This document shows, piece by piece, positions 1 to 9,384 of a stretch of DNA of 64,000 nt. A program made the position numbers and the translations under genes. The DNA comes from Lysinibacillus pakistanensis. GTDB taxonomy: Bacteria > Bacillota > Bacilli > Bacillales_A > Planococcaceae. Under the pieces are notes generated by a model that worked only from the letters and a program-made list of their open reading frames with translations, searched no databases and had not been told where the DNA came from. Location: assembly GCA_001312325.1 (NCBI GenBank), contig BBDJ01000009.1, positions 1 to 64,000 of the forward strand, given 5' to 3'. Position 1 is the first letter of the stretch. Every line of letters starts with the position of its first letter.

Positions 1-80
1 TAACGTCACTTTAAAGCGACAACTATTATATCATATTACACACGATCGTAATTGTCAATAGTTTTTTTAAAAGTTTTTTT

Positions 81-154
81 TGGAGCGGGTGATGAGAATC
101 GAACTCACGACATCAGCTTGGAAGGCTGAGGTTTTACCATTAAACTACACCCGC
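81..154 (-). tRNA. tRNA-Gly (TCC)
   Basis: The reverse strand folds as a standard cloverleaf with acceptor GCGGGTG and T-loop GTTCGATTC. The anticodon loop CTTCCAA reads TCC. The 3' CCA is encoded at 81-83. It is the last gene of the minus-strand tRNA cluster in this window. Confidence 0.95.
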
Positions 155-182
155 ACAAAATATTAAAGTTTTTTTTATAAAA

Positions 183-259
<77 letters not shown>

Positions 260-284
260 AAATATTAATATTTCAAAATCGACT

Positions 285-370
<86 letters not shown>

Positions 371-438
371 ATTCAATTAGGAACTTTCTTATTATACTAT
401 GATAATCCGAAAAATCAACCTTTTTTTTCTTAAAAAGA

Positions 439-511
439 TGAGCCATGAAGGACTCGAACCTTCGACCCTCTGATTAAAAGTCAGATGCTCTACCAACTGA
501 GCTAATGGCTC
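439..511 (-). tRNA. tRNA-Lys (TTT)
   Basis: Cloverleaf with acceptor GAGCCAT and anticodon loop CTTTTAA (TTT). No 3' CCA is encoded: discriminator A is followed by TC. The CCA must be added post-transcriptionally, unlike most neighbours in this cluster. Confidence 0.95.
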
Positions 512-526
512 TAATTAAGAAATGAA

Positions 527-600
527 TGGCTGGGGTACTAGGATTCGAACCTAGCATGACGGAATCAAAATCCGTTGCCTTACCGCTTGGCTATACCCCA
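527..600 (-). tRNA. tRNA-Gln (TTG)
   Basis: Cloverleaf with acceptor TGGGGTA and anticodon loop TTTTGAT (TTG). CCA is encoded at 527-529. Confidence 0.95.
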
Positions 601-605
601 ATAAG

Positions 606-681
606 TGGCGGTCCCGACCGGGATCGAACCGGCGATCTCCTGCGTGACAGGCAGGCATGTTAACCGCTACACCACGGGACC
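606..681 (-). tRNA. tRNA-Asp (GTC)
   Basis: Cloverleaf with acceptor GGTCCCG, D-arm GTGTAGCGGTTAAC and anticodon loop CTGTCAC (GTC). CCA is encoded at 606-608. Only 5 nt separate it from tRNA-Gln, as expected for a co-transcribed cluster. Confidence 0.95.
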
Positions 682-717
682 AATGTTACTACATTTTAAG
701 AAATATTACGAATGAAA

Positions 718-789
718 TGACCCCTACGGGATTCGAACCCGTGTTACCGCCGTGAAAGGGCGGTGTCTTAACCACTTGACCAAGGGGCC
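718..789 (-). tRNA. tRNA-Glu (TTC)
   Basis: Cloverleaf with acceptor GGCCCCT and anticodon loop CTTTCAC (TTC). The discriminator A is followed by TT, so no CCA is encoded. Confidence 0.95.
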
Positions 790-790
790 A

Positions 791-867
791 TGGCTCCGAA
801 GGCAGGACTCGAACCTGCGACAACCTGATTAACAGTCAGGTGCTACTACCAACTGAGCTACTTCGGA
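791..867 (-). tRNA. tRNA-Asn (GTT)
   Basis: Cloverleaf with acceptor TCCGAAG and anticodon loop CTGTTAA (GTT). CCA is encoded at 791-793. The D-arm reads GCTCAGTTGGTAGTAGC, which leaves one mismatch in the D-stem; removing one T would restore a perfect stem. I believe this D-arm form also occurs in other Firmicutes, so it need not be an error. It is the first tRNA of the transcript. Confidence 0.93.
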
Positions 868-910
868 ATAATTCATGTAATTCGTCGTTGTTATCTTGTC
901 GACTTTTACT

Positions 911-939
911 ATTATAGTGATACATCAAGTAAACGTCAA
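911..939 (-). promoter_or_regulatory. Promoter of the tRNA cluster
   Basis: On the minus strand, -35 TTGACG (934-939) and -10 TATAAT (911-916) are separated by exactly 17 bp, close to the sigma-A consensus. It lies about 45 bp upstream of tRNA-Asn and fires toward the tRNA genes. Confidence 0.85.
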
Positions 940-960
940 CCCTTTTTTTAAAAGTTTTTT

Positions 961-1424
961 TTATTCTTGTAGTTTTAAACGTCCTAAGCATTTGCTACAG
1001 CAGTATCTCTCGACATTCATTCTAATCTTTCTTACATATATCTGTTGGCATTTAACACACGAATATGTATAGAGTCGACGTTGCTTTTTTTCGCAAAGTA
1101 TTAGGTGTCTGAAGAGTTGAGCAAAACCGGGGAGCATTTACTTTTTTTTAATAATTCTCGAAAATCTTTATCTCGATGCTGATACCCCTTACCCTCTAAA
1201 TGTAAATGATAGTGGCAAAGCTCGTGACGAACGATACCCTTTACTTCCTCAAGACCATACAATTCATATGCTTTTGGATTAATTTCTATATTATGTGATT
1301 GTAAGAGATAACGCCCACCAGTAGATCGTAACCTTGCATTAAAATATGCTAGATGCATGAAAGGCTTTTGGAAACTTTCTAATGATATTCTACTGACAAG
1401 CTTTTGAAGTTCCTCATTGTTCAT
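961..1424 (-). CDS. SprT-like zinc metalloprotease-fold protein (YdcK family)
   Basis: The N-terminal half has the zincin motif [14 protein letters not shown] followed by the family signature HRDKDF. The C-terminal half has a zinc ribbon with CVKC and CSKC pairs. Function in Bacillales is unproven; the family resembles SprT/Spartan proteins. The sequence is broken twice, at A runs of 8 (about 1142-1149) and 7 (about 1085-1091). Removing one base from each joins the two halves into about 154 aa, the usual length for YdcK. The ATG at 1424 has the ribosome site AGAGGTGAT seven bases upstream. It lies just downstream of tex and before the tRNA genes, as ydcK does in B. subtilis. Confidence 0.85.
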
Positions 1425-1451
1425 ATCAAGATCACCTCTAACAACAAGAAT

Positions 1452-1480
1452 ACCACACTGCGTAGTATAGACAGTGTGGT
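1452..1480 (-). terminator. Hairpin between tex and the sprT-like gene
   Basis: A 9-bp perfect inverted repeat (ACCACACTG/CAGTGTGGT) with an 11-nt loop lies 10 bp after the tex stop. The T-tail on the minus strand is weak (ATTCTTG), so termination may be partial. Confidence 0.5.
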
Positions 1481-1489
1481 TTAAATTTA

Positions 1490-3665
1490 TTACATTTCCA
1501 TTATTTGATTTTCAGGAGGCAACATAGTTAATGAAATGCGTCCTTTTTTCACATCAATTTGTTCTACCCAAACTGTTACAATATCTCCTAGCGCAACTAC
1601 TTCTAGAGGATGCTTAATACGCTTTTTTTTGTAATTTAGAAATGTGCACAAGCCCATCCTGCTTCACACCAATATCAATAAAAGCTCCGAAATCAACAAC
1701 ATTTCTGACTGTCCCTTGTAGTTCCATGCCAACTTGTAAATCTTCCATCTTTAATACATCTGTTTTTAATAGTGGCTGTGGGAATGCATCACGCGGGTCA
1801 CGGCTTGGCTTCATTAATGTATCGACTATATCACGAATTGTAACCACCCCAATATCAAGTACCTCACTTAAATTTTGAACATCTAGGTTAGCAATTGCCT
1901 CTTCAGCCTTCTGTGTACCCAGCTCATTTTTATTTATTTGTGCAACCTCTAATATTTGCTCAGCCAAACTATAGCTTTCAGGGTGAATACCCGTTGCATC
2001 AAACGGATTTTTTGCTTCAGGTATTCGTAAGAAACCAATTGCTTGTTCGTATGTTTTTGCCCCAAGTCGCGGAATTTTCTTTAATTGAGCACGTGTGGTG
2101 AACTGCCCGTTTTCCTCTCGCATCTTCACAATATTCTCTGCAACAGTTTTTGATAACCCAGAAACATGTTGTAATAAAGAGGCTGAGGCAGTATTAACGT
2201 CTACACCAACTTGGTTAACGGCTGTCTCTACGATAAATGTTAAGGATTCAGTCAATTTCTTTTGTGATACATCGTGCTGGTACTGACCTACCCCAACCGC
2301 CTTAGGCTCAATTTTTACTAACTCTGACAAAGGATCTTGTAGACGACGTGCAATAGAAACAGCACTGCGCTGCTCTACCTGTAAATCTGGGAACTCTGCA
2401 CGTGCAATCTCTGATGCAGAATAAACAGATGCACCCGCTTCATTGACAATTACATAGGCTATTTCGGTATCAAGCTCGTTTATAACATCAGCAATAAATT
2501 GTTCTGTTTCACGTGAGGCAGTCCCATTACCAATAGCAATTATTTGAATTGGGTATTTTGCTAATAATTCCTTTACAACGGCCTTAGATTTTGCTACGTC
2601 AGGCTTAGGAGGGTGAGGATAAATGGCTGTAACCTCTAACATTTTCCCTGTTTCATCAACAACTGCTAGCTTACAGCCGGTACGATATGCAGGGTCAACG
2701 CCTAATACATATTTCCCTTTCATAGGTGGTTGTAAAAGCAGATTGCGCAAGTTTTCCGAGAAGATATGAATAGCCTGCGCTTCAGCCTTTTCAGTAAGCT
2801 CATTTCGTAATTCTCTTTCAATTGAAGGCTGGATTAAGCGTTTATAAGAATCCTCAATCGCAAGCTTTACCTCAGCGATTGCTGGAGAAGAACCAGTTGC
2901 CGGAATCCACTCTTTCCACATGATCATTAATACACGCTCTACTGGAACATTTATGGCTACCTTTAAAACTTCTTCTTTCTCTCCTCGGTTTACCGCTAAA
3001 ATACGATGAGGAACAATTCGATTTACAGGTTCTTCATATTCATAGTACATTTCAAAAACGTTTTTATCATCTGCCTCCGCATTTTTCACACTAGTCACGA
3101 GTAGACCGTCTTTCCATGAATACGCACGTATTTTCTCACGAATTGCTGCGTCATCAGAAAAACGCTCGGCTAAAATATCTCTTGCACCAGCCAATGCATC
3201 CTCTGTGTTTGTAACAGTTTCCCCATCTATGAATTGGACAGTTAATTGCGCTAATGTATCAGAGCGATATTCTAATAAAAGATCCGCAAGAGGTTCTAGT
3301 CCTTTTTCTTTCGCAATTGTCGCCTTTGTACGACGCTTTTGTTTATACGGTCGATATAGATCTTCTACCCGCTGTAAAACAATTGCTGCTTGGATAGCTT
3401 GTTCTAATTCCGGTGTTAACTTATTTTGTTCTTGAATTAATCGAATAACCTCTTCTTTGCGATGTTCAAGCTGCTGTATGTAGTGATAACGCTCCTCTAC
3501 AGCTTTAATTTGCACCTCATCAAGGGACCCAGTAGCTTCTTTTCGATAGCGTGCTATGAACGGTACGGTATTTCCCTCTTCTAATAATTTAATAACAGCC
3601 TCTGCCTGGCCTGGCTTGATTGCAACATCCTTTGCAATAAGCTGTAACAATTGCTTTTGATCCAC
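1490..3665 (-). CDS. tex: Tex-family RNA-binding transcription accessory protein
   Basis: Long Tex-family protein (about 725 aa). In order: N-terminal helical Tex region with [13 protein letters not shown], the YqgF-like RNase H fold around [14 protein letters not shown], helix-hairpin-helix repeats around [15 protein letters not shown], and a C-terminal S1 domain ([16 protein letters not shown]). It acts on nucleic acid or transcription complexes in the cytoplasm. One frameshift at the 8-T run 1623-1630 cuts off the end of the S1 domain; removing one base restores a tail with [11 protein letters not shown] and a stop at 1490. I chose the GTG at 3665 (MDQKQLLQ) with AAGG upstream; the upstream ATG codons lack support. 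It follows sigB with its own intervening terminator. Confidence 0.93.
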
Positions 3666-3719
3666 TTCATCACTACCTTTTTTTCTTTTCATTTTACCAT
3701 TACACTTTACTAAAAATGC

Positions 3720-3757
3720 AAAAAAATAGTCTACTCTAAACATAGAGTAAACTATTT
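3720..3757 (-). terminator. Terminator of the rsb-sigB operon
   Basis: Minus-strand hairpin AATAGTTTACTCT/AGAGTAGACTATT with a short loop, followed directly by seven T. It lies just past the sigB stop and before tex. Confidence 0.8.
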
Positions 3758-3815
3758 CAATGACACTGACATTATAACCTTTGTAATTTTAGCAAAAATG
3801 CCTTTACCTAAACGT

Positions 3816-4601
3816 TTAGAGCGAAACGCTGCCACTTGCTAAGATAACCTCCTGTAATTTCTTTATTGCTTTTCTTTGTATTCGAGATACATGCATTTGA
3901 GAAATTCCTAATAGTTCTCCAGCTTCTTTTTGACTAAGTTGCTCTAAATATGTAAGCTGAATGATTTGTTTTTCCCTATCATTTAAAACGTTCATGGCCT
4001 CAGAAACAATTAATCTTTTATTGGTTATTTCATAGCATCATCTACTTTACCCATTATATCAAACAAGGTTACTGTACTTCCGTCTGAATCTGACTCTATT
4101 GAATGATCCATAGAAAGAGCTTGATAACTACGACTCATCTCCATAGCCTCAAGAACTTCTTCCTCTTCCACTTCTAATTGATCTGCAATTTCTTTAATAG
4201 ATGGAGAACGCTGCAACTCAATGGTCAGCGCTTCCACTGTTGTTTTAATTCGCGGTCCCAGCTCTTTTATACGTCTTGGTACATGAACGTCCCATGTTTT
4301 ATCGCGTAAAAAAACGTTTAATCTCTCCAACAATCGTTGGTACAGCAAATGCCTCAAAACTTCTACCAACATTGGGATCAAAACGTCTAATTGCACCAAG
4401 TAATCCTAGCATACCTACTTGAACAATATCATCATAATAAGATTTTCCATTCGAATACTTGCGTGCTATGGATTCAACTAAATATCGATAATGAATCACT
4501 AAATTTGTTTGCGCTTCATCATCCTCAGTTGATTGGTACAATGCAATCCACTCTAATACATCTTCATTGGACGAAGATTTATGTAGTGATTCTTTCGACA
4601 T
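3816..4601 (-). CDS. sigB: RNA polymerase sigma factor SigB (frameshifted)
   Basis: General-stress sigma factor. Region 2 is visible as YYDDIVQVGMLGLLGAIRRF, region 3 as VPRRIKELGPRIK, and region 4.2 as the helix-turn-helix QKEAGELLGISQMHVSRIQR. Two breaks are present. The first is in the A run at 4307-4313 (KRFFTR to RDKTWDVHVP). The second, near 4030, is not in a long run: restoring one base (GG in the coding strand) joins GKVDDAM to the region 4 frame. As written, the protein would lack region 4.2 and could not bind -35 elements. The start ATG at 4601 overlaps the end of rsbW, the translational coupling also seen in B. subtilis. Confidence 0.92.
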
Positions 4602-5050
4602 TTTTTTTCCACCTGCTCCCTAGTGACATACTTTGTCATAAAGACAGTTACGCCACCATCGTTATTAATCATCACCTCATCCATCAAAGTTTCCATTAAA
4701 TAGAGTCCCAAACCACCTTCACGTAAACCAGCTATACAATCTCCAGGATGATATGGCCCAATTTTTGACTTAATCTCTTCAAAATTAAAACTATTTCCAT
4801 AGTCCGCAACCATCATTTCGAGTTTATTTTCATACAAGGCACATCCAATAACGATTTCACCTTCTTCATCATCCTTATATGCATGATGTACTACGTTTGT
4901 AACTGCTTCACTTGCTGCGATTTTTAAATCCTCGATATCATCATAATTAAAGCCAACTCGACTAGCTAAGCCAGAAACCGTTAACCGAATTACACTGACA
5001 AATTGCGGTTTTGCAGGAACCCTTATTTCAATATAATCAAATTCCTTCAT
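4579..5050 (-). CDS. rsbW: Anti-sigma-B factor and serine kinase RsbW
   Basis: GHKL-fold kinase of about 157 aa that binds SigB and phosphorylates RsbV. The N-box DLKIAASEAVTNVVHHAY and the glycine-rich GLREGGLGLYLM lid are clear. Only the last residues are affected by a frameshift in the A run at 4602-4609; removing one base gives the ending EKNVERITT and a stop at 4579. This creates a 23-nt overlap with sigB. Start ATG at 5050 overlaps the rsbV stop (TAATG) and has AGGTGG upstream. Confidence 0.95.
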
Positions 5051-5383
5051 TATCTTAATTCCACCTTTTTATCAGTTTCAATATCCATTAAATCGCTTAA
5101 TCCAGTAATTTCAAATAGCCGTTGTAATCTATTCGATAAACCAACAAGTTTTACTTTTCCATTTTCACGTAATGCTTTTTTTATAAAAAGCTACAAAAAT
5201 ACCCAAACCTGTACTATCCATATAATTTACTTTTGATAAATTAAGTTCTATTTCTAACCCTTCAGTAATTTTTATAGCCTCCAGCTCTTCACGTAGAACT
5301 GAAGCAGTAAAGGTATCTATTTCACCCTCTACGAATCCATATAATTTATAATCAATTTCTTTAAAATGTATTGCCACGTCCAT
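5050..5383 (-). CDS. rsbV: Anti-anti-sigma factor RsbV
   Basis: STAS-domain protein (about 110 aa) that releases SigB from RsbW when unphosphorylated. The signature NLSKVNYMDSTGLGIFV contains the phosphorylated Ser in the usual DSTGLG context. One frameshift in the T run 5176-5182 separates it from the C-terminal part (RENGKVKLVGLSNRLQ); removing one base restores it. The ATG at 5383 has a strong GGAGGTG site 6 nt upstream; earlier in-frame ATG codons are ignored for that reason. Confidence 0.94.
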
Positions 5384-5458
5384 ATAGCACACCTCCACCA
5401 TATTTGTTAGACTGTACTTCATTTCCCACTTATGAAAAAAAATTAAACCTTCTACATC

Positions 5459-6462
5459 CTATTTTTTTTAAAATAACAACTGTAAAATCATCCGATAGTT
5501 TAAAATCCTGTAGCTCCTCAATTTGTTTATAAAGAAGATTACATAGCTCTTGGGCTGTCAAATGTTTATTCTCTGCAATCAATGCTGTAATAATCTCTCG
5601 TGAGTTCAATTCTTCATGTGATCTAAATTCAGTAACACCATCTGTCATCATCAGGATGATATCATTTTTCTCTAAAGTAATTTCTTTATATATATACTTT
5701 GTTTCAGGCAGTACACCCAGTAATAGACCTTTTGCCTCCAAAGTAAAAAAATTCATCTTGTCTAGCACAATAATGAAGCGCTGGCTCATGACCTGCTGAA
5801 GCGTAGGAAAAAGTATTTTTTTTGTAGATCCAAACAGCCGTAAAACATGGAAACAAACATACTATCATCCACGCCTTTTTCAATTACTCGATTAATAACT
5901 TCGAGCACATATGTAGGATCTTTATACGTATATTCTAATGTTTCAAGACCATATTTCACCATAGACATACATAAAGCAGCTGGAACCCCTTTTCCTACCA
6001 CGTCTGTCACCGCTACACTCAAATAATCCTCCCGACCATGTAAAAAAATGTACATAATCCCCATTCATTTTGCGAATTGGAATTGATACCATTCCTATGT
6101 CAACACTAGTTAAATGCGGTACAACCGTTTTGAGTAATGTTTTTTGAATGTTTGTAGCGATTTTCATTTCCAATTCATATTCAGCCTGTTTTTGCAATAA
6201 GCTTTGGTGCTCCCTATGTGCCATGCCATAATGGACCATTACCTCAATTAGAAAATCATATGCTGATTGTTCCTCTCTCATTCTATCAGGTAATATTTTG
6301 CTAACTGCGTTTTTGTGGATACTTACAACTTCCTCTGGCGAAACATTTTTTTTGGATTAGCTGACGTGTGAAGTTTTGAGCAATATATAAATTTCTCTCT
6401 GTTTGGTCAGTTAAGTAATCTGACAAAATTTTCTTATACTGTGACTCTAATCGATCCAACAT
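5459..6462 (-). CDS. rsbU: PP2C-type phosphatase RsbU
   Basis: Phosphatase that dephosphorylates RsbV once activated by RsbT. N-terminal RsbT-binding domain (LDRLESQYKKILSDYL) and a C-terminal SpoIIE/PP2C domain with SVAVTDVVGKGVPAALCMSM, SYASAGHEP, MMTDGVTEFR and DDFTVVIL. It is broken at five A/T runs (about 6351, 6046, 5817-5823, 5752 and 5462); deleting one base at each restores a single 334-aa reading frame that ends VVILKK. Start ATG at 6462, 9 nt from the rsbT stop. Length and layout match B. subtilis RsbU. Confidence 0.93.
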
Positions 6463-6471
6463 TACCACATC

Positions 6472-6867
6472 CTATCGCAGCCATTTTTCAGCTCTGATGG
6501 TAGTACCCTCTCCAATAACTGAGTGGATGGTCATTGTATCCATTAAACGATTCACGCCTGGTAAACCTGCTCCAAGCCCTCCAGAAGTAGAGTAACCATC
6601 CTCCATCACCTCTCGAACATCTTTTATTCCTGGACCTTGGTCAGTTGCAATAATAATTATTTTCTTTTCTACGTCCGTTTCAATTTTTTCAATTTCAATG
6701 AAGCCAACATTTGCATATAAGTATATATTTCGAGCCAATTCACTAATAGCTGTAGTTATTCTAGCCTGATCAACAGTGCCAAATCCAAGTGCCTTTGCTT
6801 CATTGCGCCCCAGTTGTCTTGCTGTAACTATATCCCATTCAGTAATAATTTCAACCGAAGACCTCAT
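6472..6867 (-). CDS. rsbT: Serine kinase/switch protein RsbT
   Basis: Intact 131-aa GHKL kinase. In B. subtilis it is held by the RsbR/RsbS stressosome and on stress moves to activate RsbU. Motifs: ITEWDIVTARQLGRNEAK, ISELARNIYLYA (N-box), DQGPGIKDVREVMEDG and TSGGLGAGLPGVNRL. Start ATG at 6867 with a purine-rich site (GGGGGG/CGGTGG) just upstream. It is the first gene of the operon here: there is no room for rsbS or rsbR between it and ndoA. Confidence 0.95.
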   Translation of the reverse strand: MRSSVEIITEWDIVTARQLGRNEAKALGFGTVDQARITTAISELARNIYLYANVGFIEIEKIETDVEKKIIIIATDQGPGIKDVREVMEDGYSTSGGLGAGLPGVNRLMDTMTIHSVIGEGTTIRAEKWLR

Positions 6868-7119
6868 TGCCACCGCTGTCCCCCCAATTCCTTTCGGAGT
6901 TATACTGTACACTTATATTCGACCTGAATTTTTATTTGTTTTAATCTCATTTCATAAATCTTATAAATGGTAAATTCTATGTATATTTTCATAAACCTTT
7001 CTATAATTTTTTTCAAAAATCTATTTTGAATAATATCTTATTTTCCCCTTAAATCTATTAATACCATTTTCAAATACCAAATTCAATTTATGGAAATGAA
7101 GTATTTGAGAGTTTAATTC
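6868..7119 (-). promoter_or_regulatory. Upstream region of the rsbT-sigB operon
   Basis: A 250-bp AT-rich gap that must hold the operon promoter. I see no clear sigma-A promoter. A weak sigma-B-like pair on the minus strand is GGTATT (7060-7065), 12 nt, then GGGAAA (7042-7047); the -10 side fits the GGGWAW consensus but the -35 side is poor. No coding potential is seen. Confidence 0.25.
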
Positions 7120-7153
7120 AAAAAAGCATCGAGATGAAAAATCATCTCGATGC
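7120..7153 (-). terminator. Terminator of ndoA
   Basis: Perfect 12-bp hairpin GCATCGAGATGA/TCATCTCGATGC with a short loop, followed on the minus strand by TTTTTTG. It lies 19 bp after the ndoA stop. Confidence 0.9.
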
Positions 7154-7172
7154 CTCTATACATATATGTATA

Positions 7173-7523
7173 TCAAAATTTGACAAGCCCTAAACTAATC
7201 ATCAGTGCACCATCAACCTTCTCCATCACTGCATGATCAAGCTGCGTAATACGATCTGTCAATCTTGACTTATCGATTGTTCGCACTTGCTCGAGCAGAA
7301 TAACCGAGTCACGTTCAAAACCATACTTTTCAGCATTGATTTCAACATGAGTCGGTAACTTTGCTTTCTGAATCTGTGCAGTTATAGCTGCGATGATGAC
7401 AGTCGGACTAAATCGATTGCCAATATCATTTTGAATAATCAGCACCGGTCTAGTCCCTCCTTGCTCAGACCCAATTACCGGCGATAAATCTGCAAAAAAA
7501 ACGTCACCACGTTTTACATTCAA
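7173..7523 (-). CDS. ndoA: Type II toxin, mRNA endoribonuclease (MazF/EndoA)
   Basis: 116-aa PemK/MazF-family ribonuclease, nearly identical in pattern to B. subtilis Ndo[38 protein letters not shown], and KLPTHVEI. It cleaves mRNA when free of its antitoxin. The start is TTG at 7523, chosen because it gives the family N-terminus ([10 protein letters not shown]) and has GGGGG 8 nt upstream. It starts 4 nt after the antitoxin stop. Intact. Confidence 0.95.
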   Translation of the reverse strand: MNVKRGDVFFADLSPVIGSEQGGTRPVLIIQNDIGNRFSPTVIIAAITAQIQKAKLPTHVEINAEKYGFERDSVILLEQVRTIDKSRLTDRITQLDHAVMEKVDGALMISLGLVKF

Positions 7524-7527
7524 AGTG

Positions 7528-7827
7528 TCATCCCCCGCTAACGAGACGCTCCACCATATGTTGTGCTTCATATTCCGCATGCAAGCATTCACTTGCAATC
7601 ATCAGATTTATATGAGACATTTCAACATATCCTTTCATCATAGCTTCCCGTATTTGATTTGGTTGCTCCTGCATTAAAATATTGCGCGACAAAATACGCG
7701 CAAACGATTCACCTTCAATTACTTCCTTTGTTTGTAGAAATAGTCTATCCTGAACAGCAATTGTAGCTTCTCTTAACTTTTTCTCGTACACAGCAAGCAC
7801 CTCCAACGGAACCATCCACTTTTTCAT
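7528..7827 (-). CDS. ndoAI: Antitoxin of the NdoA toxin (ribbon-helix-helix type)
   Basis: The C-terminal toxin-binding half ([23 protein letters not shown]) matches the NdoAI family. The N-terminal DNA-binding half is diverged but [15 protein letters not shown] looks like the strand and first helix of a ribbon-helix-helix fold. The ATG at 7827 has no good ribosome site. One alternative is an ATG ten bases upstream read with one G fewer near 7812, giving MSSNEKVMVPLEV. Another is the GTG 12 codons inside the gene, behind a GGAGG. Identity is firm; the exact start is not. Confidence 0.8.
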   Translation of the reverse strand: MKKWMVPLEVLAVYEKKLREATIAVQDRLFLQTKEVIEGESFARILSRNILMQEQPNQIREAMMKGYVEMSHINLMIASECLHAEYEAQHMVERLVSGG

Positions 7828-8054
7828 TACTACTCATTCTATCATTGAAAGATATTGTTGAAAAGACATGAAATGACAAAATATCTGACAATTTGAAGGA
7901 CAAGTTGTAAAAATATGTAGGTTGTCGAAGGTATATGCCGATTTACCTTATTAGCAACGATCAGTAAATTAAATTTTTGGTGATATTTTCTCCAGTGTTA
8001 ATTATTCACCAATTATGAAAGAAAGTTTTTTTCATTGTGCCTGCTTAAAATCAA

Positions 8055-9177
8055 CTAAACGTATACTCGTGGTACTCTTGCTGTAATTATGCATGGTACT
8101 TCGTAATTAATGGTTTCAAGTTTAACAGCCCATTCATCTATTGAAATGACATCTTTCCCTTGACGACCAATAAGTGTTACCTTCTCCCCTATAGCATATG
8201 CTTTTGGTAAGGCAACCATACATTGGTCCATACAAATTCGTCCAACTATCGGCATTCTTTGACCATCAATTAATACTTCTTGACCGCCTAGTTTACGAAT
8301 TACCCCATCTGCATAGCCTATTGGTATGGTTCCTATCCACAAATCTGAAGGGGCAGCATACGTAGCTCCATAGCCAATAGAATCTCCTGCTTGTAATTGC
8401 TTCACATGGACAAGCTCACTTTCAAGTGTAAACGCAGGCTGTAATTGGAAAGGTAGAATACCTTCCACATATGACGACGGTGATAATCCATACATTGAAA
8501 TACCATATCTGACAGCGTCATATTGGAAATGAGCGCCTTTAACTAAAGAAGTAGCCGTATTTGAGGCATGGACAAGTCTAGGTTTCTCAGGCAAAGCAGA
8601 AAGGCATTGCTCAAAGAAATGAGCTTGTCTATCGAAGTAGGATGTATCCTCCTCATCTGCTGTTGCAAAATGCGTGAATATCCCATCAAGTTTCATATTA
8701 TTTGCTGTTTGAATTATGTTAGAAAGCTCCAAAAGCTCTTGTTCAGAGCGAACGCCGATTCTCCCCATTCCACTATCTACTTTTATATGTAGTCGTAACG
8801 GGTCTGCTTCGTGCGCTATTAACGGAGCAGCCTGCTGGACCCATTCACTTGCAAATACCGTAAGAATAATGCGCTTTTGAGCTGCAAAAGGTACAAACGA
8901 AACTGGAGATGCACCCAAAACTAGTATGTCAGGTTCTTCAAAATGTGCTCGAATATGTAATGCTTCGTCGGGTGTTGCTACGGCAAGGATAGTAGCGCCA
9001 GCTTCTAAGGCTGCTTTAGCAACAGCTACATCTCCATGACCATATGCATTGGCTTTTACTACAGCAATAATTTGAACATTTGGTCGAAGTAGTTTTTTTC
9101 AAATTTTGTACGTTTTGTTGGATTGCTTGTAAGTCTATAATTGCTTTTGTTGGTCTAAAATGCTGCTGTGTCATCAT
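8055..9177 (-). CDS. alr: Alanine racemase
   Basis: PLP enzyme making D-alanine for peptidoglycan. The PLP lysine motif VVKANAYGHG is near the N-terminus; the substrate motif FTHFATADEED and the C-terminal GRICMDQCMV (catalytic region) are present. A frameshift in the 7-T run near 9103 splits the first 30 codons; removing one base restores LKKLLRPNVQIIAVVKANAY. About 373 aa, usual length. Start ATG at 9177 with GAGGGT 7 nt upstream. It follows ydcC and precedes the toxin pair, as in B. subtilis. Confidence 0.95.
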
Positions 9178-9343
9178 TAGGATACCCTCTTTATTTTTTT
9201 ATTAAAACATTATGTATTGCCATAAATTCGTTTAATTCGTTCAAATTGAAAGTTATTGTACTTAACTCGCTTTTATAACTTCTAGAATATATTATACAAC
9301 TTAACACTTTCTAAACAGTGTTTATTCACTATTTAGCTTAATA

Positions 9344-9377
9344 AGCTACAGCTTTCAGTGATTTGAAAGCTGTAGCT
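9344..9377 (-). terminator. Hairpin after ydcC
   Basis: Perfect 14-bp inverted repeat AGCTACAGCTTTCA/TGAAAGCTGTAGCT, 7 bp past the ydcC stop. The downstream T-tract is weak, so it may be partial or mainly stabilise the mRNA end. Confidence 0.6.
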
Positions 9378-9384
9378 ACAAAAG

